Of a stretch of 49,930 nt of DNA, positions 42,919 through 49,930 are shown piece after piece. Source of the DNA: an uncultured Robiginitomaculum sp. (GTDB lineage: Bacteria; Pseudomonadota; Alphaproteobacteria; Caulobacterales; Maricaulaceae). Positions within the stretch are counted from its first letter, which is position 1, and every line of letters starts with the position of its first letter. The notes beneath the pieces are model-generated. The model ran no database searches. It saw only the letters and a program-made list of their open reading frames with translations, and was not told the origin of the DNA. The stretch spans positions 1 to 49,930 of the forward strand of contig CALLXE010000024.1 in assembly GCA_938015875.1 (NCBI GenBank). Direction: 5' to 3'. A program made the position numbers and the translations under genes.

Positions 42919-43691
42919 AGGGCCTGCAAATCTTTAAGAGAGAAGCCGGTATTGATGCCGGCAGTGTCAAAGTCATCAAAATCAACCCAGCCGCTCCGGG
43001 TTAAAACCTGCGCAGGGCGGAAGGTCGATTTATAGTCCATTTTCGGACTGTCTTTCACCCAATAGCCCAAATAGAGCCAAGGCAGAGCTTCCGCGCTGCA
43101 GAGCGCTAAGTGATCCAAGATCATAAACTTGCCCAGGCTGCGCTGCGTCAGCGTCACATCAAAAAAGCTGTAGACCATAGAGAGGCCATCTGAGAGCTCA
43201 TCAGCAAGGCAGCAGGCCACCAGTCGGTGATCGGTATCGCGATATTCAATCAGCAGCGTGCGGGACGCGCATTCCTCGACCATGGTTTCATAACGGGCAA
43301 AATCCATATCGGTCATGCCGCCGCCGCTGTGGCGCGTGGCCAGATAGGTTTGCAGAAGCTCAAATTGTTCGCGGGTCGCATATGGCTCGCAAATCTCGCG
43401 GGTTAAATCGCTGTTGCGGCGCAGAGTGCGGCGGGCGCTTTTGGACGGGCTGAACCGCACGGCGTCAACGCGCAGAGATTTACACGCGCTGCAATGCTCG
43501 CAGGCCGGACGATATAGCACGTTTTGGCTGCGGCGAAATCCGCTGTGTGTCAGGTAATCATTCAGGGCAGGGCCCGACAGCGGGTCAAGCTGCGTAAAGA
43601 CTTTGCGCTCGCTCTTGCCCTCCAAATACGGGCAGGGCGACGGTATAGTCACATAAAATTGCAGCCGGGTCGGATCAAAAGGACGAGTCAT
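42915..43691 (-). CDS. bpt: Aminoacyl-tRNA-protein transferase (Bpt/Ate family)
   Basis: A 258-residue enzyme that adds leucine (Bpt) or arginine (Ate) from tRNA to N-terminal acidic residues and so marks proteins for the N-end rule path. Family segments include CPYLEGKSERKVFTQL, GFRRSQNVLYRPACEHCSACKSLRV with the cysteine group, and LGYWVKDSPKMDYKSTFRP near the end. The symbol bpt is given because the length and short form fit bacterial members; leucine or arginine use cannot be told from sequence alone. One base separates it from the SLC13 gene, and it overlaps the TRAP binding-protein gene. Confidence 0.9.
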   Translation of the reverse strand: MTRPFDPTRLQFYVTIPSPCPYLEGKSERKVFTQLDPLSGPALNDYLTHSGFRRSQNVLYRPACEHCSACKSLRVDAVRFSPSKSARRTLRRNSDLTREICEPYATREQFELLQTYLATRHSGGGMTDMDFARYETMVEECASRTLLIEYRDTDHRLVACCLADELSDGLSMVYSFFDVTLTQRSLGKFMILDHLALCSAEALPWLYLGYWVKDSPKMDYKSTFRPAQVLTRSGWVDFDDFDTAGINTGFSLKDLQAL

Positions 43692-43692
43692 C

Positions 43693-45537
43693 TTAGCTGA
43701 TGTTAAACAAAAACGGCAACATCACAACAAAGCTGATCCAGATAACAATGACCAAAGGCGCGCCAAACTTCACAAAGTCATTAAATGTGTACCGCCCCGG
43801 CCCCATCACAAGGAGGTTTGTCTGATAGGCAATCGGGGTCGCAAAGCAGCAATTGGCGGCAAAAATTACGGTCAACAGCAGGACAATCGGATCAATCCCG
43901 GTGATGGCCGCAATGTTCAGGGCAATCGGCGCAAACAGGATTGCTGTCGCGCTGTTTGACAAAAGGTTGGTCATAATCGCAATCACAAGGAACAGGGCGC
44001 CAATCAGGACTTGCGGGCCGAAAGGCTGGAACGTGTTAACGGTCTGCATCGCGATGTAGACAGCCCCGCCCGTGCCTTCCAGCGCTAACCCCATAGCGAA
44101 GGCTGCGCCGATCAGCAGGAAGATTTTCATATTGAGCGCGCGGACAGCCTGACGAATGTTTAAACATCCGGTTGCGAGCATGGCCATTCCGCCGACCAAT
44201 GTGGCAAGCACGATCGGAATAGGAGGCCAGGCAGCCGCCGCAATAACGGCAATAAAAATCAGTCGCGCAATTTGCGATTTTCGAATATCCGGCAGCTCTT
44301 TGGTCGCCCAATCCAGCAACAATAAATCCCGATTGGAGCGCAGCTCTGCCATGTCGTGCTCGTAGCCAAACAGGAGCAAAACGTCCCCGGCTTCAAGGCG
44401 GATATCGAGCATTTTTTTGCGGATCATGCGCGAGCGCCTTTGAATACCCAGCACCAGACAATGGGTCTGCCGGCGTATGCCGATCTGCTCTATTGTCCGT
44501 CCGATCATGCGCGAGGCCGGCGCAATGACCGCTTCGGAAATTACGATAGATCCGCGCGATTTATCGGTCTCGCCTTCGCCCTTTTTAAAGCCGGCAATGG
44601 AGAGCATACCTTCCAAATATTCACTGTCAGAGGACAGCAGTTTTGACAGGGATGTCCGCGTCGCGGCAACGATCAAAACATCGCCTTCCTGAAGCGGTTC
44701 TTCGAACGGTGGCAGCAAGGCAATCTCGTCGCGCTGCACCATGCGAACGGTTACGTCCCGCAGCTTGGGAAATAAGCCGGCGACGGGCCGTGCACCCTTT
44801 AACGGATGATCGGCAGTGACTTTGATTTGGGCAATATATTGCTTGCCGGCATCACTGACTTCTCCCTCTAGATCTTTGTGTTTCGGAAGCAGTATTGGGC
44901 CTAAAAATACGATATAAATCATACCGATAAAGGCCAGAACTAAACCGGCCATTGTTGGCGCAAAAAAGTCCAGACCCTCGCCTGTCGCTTTCTCTAATGC
45001 GCCCGAGACAAGCAGGTTGGTAGAAGACCCGATCAGCGTCGTCATACCCGCCAAAATACAGATAAATGACAGCGGCATCATATAGCGCGAAGCTGCGCCC
45101 CGAAGGCGCGCAACCATGGCGGAAATGATCGGAATAAACATAACGACAATCGGCGTATTATTCATGAACATTGAGACAAAAAACGCCATGCCGAATACGG
45201 CAATTAAGGTTCGGCGCGGATGGGTTTCCAGCGCGGCATTAATTTTAACCGTAGAGCCTTCAAGTGCGCCGGTTTGAAACATGCCCTGACCGATCACCAA
45301 AAGCCCCATAATCGTAATCAACGCCGGATCCGCAAAGCCGGACATCAGATCACCCGCGGTCAAACCGGAGACGCCCTGCGGCGTAAAAAATGAGAAAAAG
45401 GCAACGAAGGCTGTGATGATGCCGATTGAGGTGGCTTCAATAGAGAATCGGTCCCAGCAGTAAACCGCTACGGATACGGCGACCATCGCCATCGTGACCC
45501 ACATTTGCCACGTTACTGTCAGTGCTAAATCAGCCAT
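43693..45537 (-). CDS. SLC13/DASS-family permease with two RCK_C (TrkA-C) domains
   Basis: A 614-residue membrane carrier. Membrane halves lie at about 1-210 and 410-614; the region between them (about 215-400) holds two TrkA-C type domains (DVTVRMVQRDEIALLPPFEEPLQEGDVLIV and the second near GIQRRSRMIRKKMLDIRLEAGDVLLLF). SLC13 proteins move dicarboxylates, citrate or sulfate with Na+; the RCK_C insertion is typical for the sulfur- or dicarboxylate-type bacterial members. It is the first gene of a five-gene run with bpt and the TRAP genes. Substrate is unknown. Confidence 0.88.
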   Translation of the reverse strand: MADLALTVTWQMWVTMAMVAVSVAVYCWDRFSIEATSIGIITAFVAFFSFFTPQGVSGLTAGDLMSGFADPALITIMGLLVIGQGMFQTGALEGSTVKINAALETHPRRTLIAVFGMAFFVSMFMNNTPIVVMFIPIISAMVARLRGAASRYMMPLSFICILAGMTTLIGSSTNLLVSGALEKATGEGLDFFAPTMAGLVLAFIGMIYIVFLGPILLPKHKDLEGEVSDAGKQYIAQIKVTADHPLKGARPVAGLFPKLRDVTVRMVQRDEIALLPPFEEPLQEGDVLIVAATRTSLSKLLSSDSEYLEGMLSIAGFKKGEGETDKSRGSIVISEAVIAPASRMIGRTIEQIGIRRQTHCLVLGIQRRSRMIRKKMLDIRLEAGDVLLLFGYEHDMAELRSNRDLLLLDWATKELPDIRKSQIARLIFIAVIAAAAWPPIPIVLATLVGGMAMLATGCLNIRQAVRALNMKIFLLIGAAFAMGLALEGTGGAVYIAMQTVNTFQPFGPQVLIGALFLVIAIMTNLLSNSATAILFAPIALNIAAITGIDPIVLLLTVIFAANCCFATPIAYQTNLLVMGPGRYTFNDFVKFGAPLVIVIWISFVVMLPFLFNIS

Positions 45538-45646
45538 AAAATCAGATGGTTTGCCTCATAGTTTCATTTGTTAGCGCAGGCCCGATTGTAATGCGAGCCG
45601 CATTTGTCGATAGTGCAAAAAAACTTTAATGGCAGAAAGACAGCTT

Positions 45647-46501
45647 ATGGCAAAAATTGCATTTTTAGGATTGGGCGTAATGGGGTTTCCGATGGCGGGG
45701 CATTTGCTTGCGGCCGGCCATGACGTCACCGTTTGGAACCGCACCGAGGCGCGCGCCGAAGCGTGGGGCGAGCAATACGGGGGCGCGGTATCTGCGACTG
45801 TTGCCGGGGCTGTGGCCGGTTGTGATTTCGTCATGATGTGCGTCGGCGATGATCCTGACGTTACAGCCGTTGCAGGTAAAGCGCTTCCTGCAATGAAGCC
45901 CGGCGCAATTTTAATTGATCATACGACGGCGTCGGCGGCCTGCGCGCGCGCCGTTTATGCGGAGGCGCAAAGCGCCGGCATTGCGTTTATTGACGCGCCG
46001 ATATCCGGCGGTGAGGCCGGCGCGGTGAACGGCGCGCTGACTGTGATGTGCGGCGGAGATCCGGAAGCCTTTGAAAAAGCCGTGCCTGTGATTGACGCCT
46101 ATGCCAAAGCGGTGAAACGGCTCGGGCCAAGCGGGGCCGGGCAACTTACGAAAATGGTCAATCAAATTTGCATTGCCGGTATCCTGCAAGGCCTGTCCGA
46201 GGGCGTAAATTTCGCGCAAAAGGCCGGTTTGAATGTCGATGACGTGATTGACGCCATCGGCAAAGGCGCGGCGCAAAGCTGGCAAATGGATAACCGTGCA
46301 TCAAGCATGGGGCGGGGCGAGTATGATTTTGGCTTTGCCGTGGATTGGATGCGCAAAGACCTGCGCATAGCCCTTGAGGCCGGCAAAACGGTCGACGCAG
46401 ATTTGACGCTGACAGAGCAGGTGGACGGATATTACGCGCAGGTTCAGGACATGGGCGGGGGGCGTAAAGACACGTCGAGCCTGATGTTGCGCCTGAAATA
46501 A
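45647..46501 (+). CDS. NAD(P)-dependent beta-hydroxyacid dehydrogenase (3-hydroxyisobutyrate dehydrogenase family)
   Basis: A 284-residue enzyme with the Rossmann start AFLGLGVMGFPMAG, the DAPISGGEAGA substrate motif and the catalytic lysine K169 in QLTKMVNQ. Length is normal. Family members oxidise 3-hydroxyisobutyrate (valine breakdown), tartronate semialdehyde or related hydroxyacids; the exact substrate is not clear. The ATG at 45647 fits the family start; an upstream ATG at 45629 adds six residues and lacks homology. A hairpin after the stop and an AraC regulator 180 bases downstream follow on the same strand. Confidence 0.88.
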   Translation: MAKIAFLGLGVMGFPMAGHLLAAGHDVTVWNRTEARAEAWGEQYGGAVSATVAGAVAGCDFVMMCVGDDPDVTAVAGKALPAMKPGAILIDHTTASAACARAVYAEAQSAGIAFIDAPISGGEAGAVNGALTVMCGGDPEAFEKAVPVIDAYAKAVKRLGPSGAGQLTKMVNQICIAGILQGLSEGVNFAQKAGLNVDDVIDAIGKGAAQSWQMDNRASSMGRGEYDFGFAVDWMRKDLRIALEAGKTVDADLTLTEQVDGYYAQVQDMGGGRKDTSSLMLRLK

Positions 46502-46522
46502 ATCGGGGACCTCGAGCGCTGA

Positions 46523-46553
46523 GGGTGGATAGGGATACCCATATCCACCCTTT
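46523..46553 (+). terminator. Hairpin after the dehydrogenase gene, possible terminator
   Basis: A 9-bp stem, GGGTGGATA with TATCCACCC, with inner GGG-ATA-CCC pairing, then TTTC. The T-run is short, so termination may be weak. Confidence 0.55.
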
Positions 46554-46610
46554 CGCGCGCCCCGCATCTGCGCCCCGATGTAAAGTTTGGCGTGTAAGCA
46601 CAGTCGGGTC

Positions 46611-46647
46611 TTGTCTTTTTTGACTCAATGTTTTGTCTTTTTTGACT
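46611..46647 (+). promoter_or_regulatory. Direct repeat, probable AraC-type operator
   Basis: The 15-base element TTGTCTTTTTTGACT occurs twice without mismatch, at 46611-46625 and 46633-46647, start to start 22 bases, two helical turns. The second copy ends 34 bases before the AraC-family gene. AraC-type monomers bind such tandem sites near a promoter, so autoregulation is likely. Confidence 0.6.
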
Positions 46648-46681
46648 TGGCCGGGCCGCCCGCAGAGCGTATTCCTTAAAT

Positions 46682-48738
<2,057 letters not shown>

Positions 48739-48794
48739 CTATGGCATTTTTCATTTGAACTGACTAAATAAGAGGCAGAGACAAAGGGTGATCC

Positions 48795-49930
48795 ATGGCT
48801 GAAAAATATAACGGTGAGTTTGCTAAAGCGGTTGACGGCGTGCGCGCCGAAGGCCGTTACCGCGTCTTTCGCGATATTCGCCGCCACAAAGGCAATTTCC
48901 CGCTCGCGACATGGTATAAAAACGACTGCGAAGAACAAGATATTGTTGTCTGGTGCTCCAATGATTATTTGGGCATGGGCCAAAATGAATGCGTTGTCGA
49001 CGCGGTTAAATCTGCCGTTGACGCCGTCGGCACAGGCTCCGGCGGGACGCGCAATATTTCCGGCACGACCCATTATCACGTGCAGCTTGAAAAAGAACTG
49101 GCGAGCTTGCACGGCAAAGACCGCGCTTTGGTCATGACGTCCGGTTATGTTGCCAATGAAGCGACCATCGGCGTCATGAGCCGTATTCTTCCCGGCTTGA
49201 TTATCTTCTCTGATGAGATGAACCACGCCTCGATGATTTCCGGCATTAAGCGCGCCATGCAGACCAAGACCTGCGAAAAGCAAATCTTCAAACACAATGA
49301 TCTGGCCGATCTTGAAGCCAAACTCGCCGCCGCCGACCCGGCCGCGCCAAAACTCATCGCCTTTGAGAGCGTCTATTCTATGGACGCCGATATAGCGCCC
49401 ATAGAGCAGATTTGCGATCTGGCCGATAAATATGGCGCGCTGACTTATATTGATGAAGTGCACGCCGTGGGCATGTATGGCGCAACCGGCGGCGGCGTTT
49501 GCGAGGCGCGCGGCCTGACAGATCGTATCGATATCATCCAAGGTACGCTTGCCAAAGCTTATGGCATGATCGGCGGCTATATTGCGGCGCGCGAAAATAT
49601 TGTGGACGCCGTGCGTTCACTCGCCTCCGGTTTTATCTTCACCACATCCATCCCGCCCAGCACAGCGGCCGGCGCTTTGCGCAGCGTTAAAGTCCTTAAA
49701 CAAAGCCCGCATATTCGTGATGCCCACCAAGAGCGGGCAGGGCAGCTTAAATCCCGCTTCCGCGCGGCCGGGTTTGATTTTATTGACGGCGAGACGCACA
49801 TTGTCCCGCTCATGATCGGCGACCCGGTCAAGTGCCAAGCCATATCAGACACGCTGCTCAATAATTACGGCATCTACGCCCAGCCCATCAATTACCCCAC
49901 CGTCCCCCGCGGCACAGAGCGCCTGCGCTT
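48795..49930 (+). CDS. hemA: 5-Aminolevulinate synthase, partial (end outside window)
   Basis: The first 378 codons of an about 400-residue PLP enzyme that makes 5-aminolevulinate from glycine and succinyl-CoA. The frame stays open to the window edge. Visible features are [40 protein letters not shown], and the PLP lysine K254 in [13 protein letters not shown], then [15 protein letters not shown] precedes the ATG. This enzyme defines the C4 haem route of alphaproteobacteria. It is divergent from hemB, so the 143-base region between them may carry shared control, though no known haem or iron motif is seen. Confidence 0.95.
   Translation, partial: MAEKYNGEFAKAVDGVRAEGRYRVFRDIRRHKGNFPLATWYKNDCEEQDIVVWCSNDYLGMGQNECVVDAVKSAVDAVGTGSGGTRNISGTTHYHVQLEKELASLHGKDRALVMTSGYVANEATIGVMSRILPGLIIFSDEMNHASMISGIKRAMQTKTCEKQIFKHNDLADLEAKLAAADPAAPKLIAFESVYSMDADIAPIEQICDLADKYGALTYIDEVHAVGMYGATGGGVCEARGLTDRIDIIQGTLAKAYGMIGGYIAARENIVDAVRSLASGFIFTTSIPPSTAAGALRSVKVLKQSPHIRDAHQERAGQLKSRFRAAGFDFIDGETHIVPLMIGDPVKCQAISDTLLNNYGIYAQPINYPTVPRGTERLR

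Noticed and set aside
46611-46647. Direct repeat as remnant of an insertion sequence or attachment site
   Set aside because: No transposase, inverted ends or target duplication nearby; position before an AraC gene and two-turn spacing fit an operator better.

Overview
The window comes from an alphaproteobacterium. The strongest evidence is a 5-aminolevulinate synthase gene (C4 haem pathway), a LexA-type box of the alphaproteobacterial GAAC-N7-GAAC form, a bactofilin overlapping its M23 peptidase gene as described in Hyphomonas, a ScfR-type regulator divergent from the glyoxylate-shunt genes, and a TakP-like TRAP transporter. GC content looks only moderately high by eye (low to mid fifties percent). 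Together this points to a marine Hyphomonadales/Maricaulales-like lineage, which is an inference and not a measured placement. The region is ordinary, dense chromosome: I see no tRNA, rRNA, CRISPR array, insertion sequence or prophage. No gap without a gene exceeds about 205 bases; the longest, 27722-27924, shows no clear element.

Layout. 1-1190: an acyl-CoA operon (SDR dehydrogenase tail, MaoC hydratase, monooxygenase-fold protein). 1192-3429: a FAN1-like nuclease fused to a DEDDh exonuclease, with an apparent SOS box upstream. 3553-9108: Old Yellow Enzyme, acyl-CoA synthetase, HSL-type esterase, SulP transporter. 9186-14019: glyoxylate shunt (aceB-aceA) divergent from its likely regulator. 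14030-15723: an OmpR-type response regulator and a branched-chain aminotransferase. 15730-19023: uvrC, an unusual CDP-alcohol phosphatidyltransferase, and pgsA, all overlapping. 19108-22313: a lipoprotein, then a compact set reading (in transcription order) 43-residue membrane protein, Na+/Ca2+ antiporter, PTPS-fold protein without the usual cysteine, pteridine-reductase-type SDR, DUF2237. 22440-27721: VOC protein, BON-LysM protein, secreted three-repeat YbaY-like protein, Pif1-like helicase, bactofilin and M23 peptidase. 27925-32834: DUF455 and one-cysteine peroxiredoxin; a 1172-residue AsmA-like protein. 32837-36009: metF with an ArsR-methyltransferase regulator, and a VWA protein. 36089-39415: an autotransporter. 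39544-45537: SLC13 permease, leucyl/arginyl-transferase and a three-part TRAP transporter on one strand. 45647-49930: a 3-hydroxyisobutyrate dehydrogenase-like enzyme, an AraC regulator behind a two-copy 15-bp direct repeat, hemB and the start of hemA.

How the genes work together. Much of the content fits growth on fatty or organic acids: acyl-CoA activation and R-specific beta-oxidation-type steps, the glyoxylate shunt, branched-chain amino acid turnover, and uptake of 2-oxoacids and dicarboxylates. DNA repair (FAN1-like, UvrC, Pif1-like) and envelope building (PgsA, bactofilin/M23, AsmA-like, LysM, autotransporter) make up most of the rest. The least explained parts are the pterin-like operon, the second CDP-alcohol phosphatidyltransferase, the three-repeat YbaY protein, and the operator-like repeats in front of the AraC and ArsR regulators.
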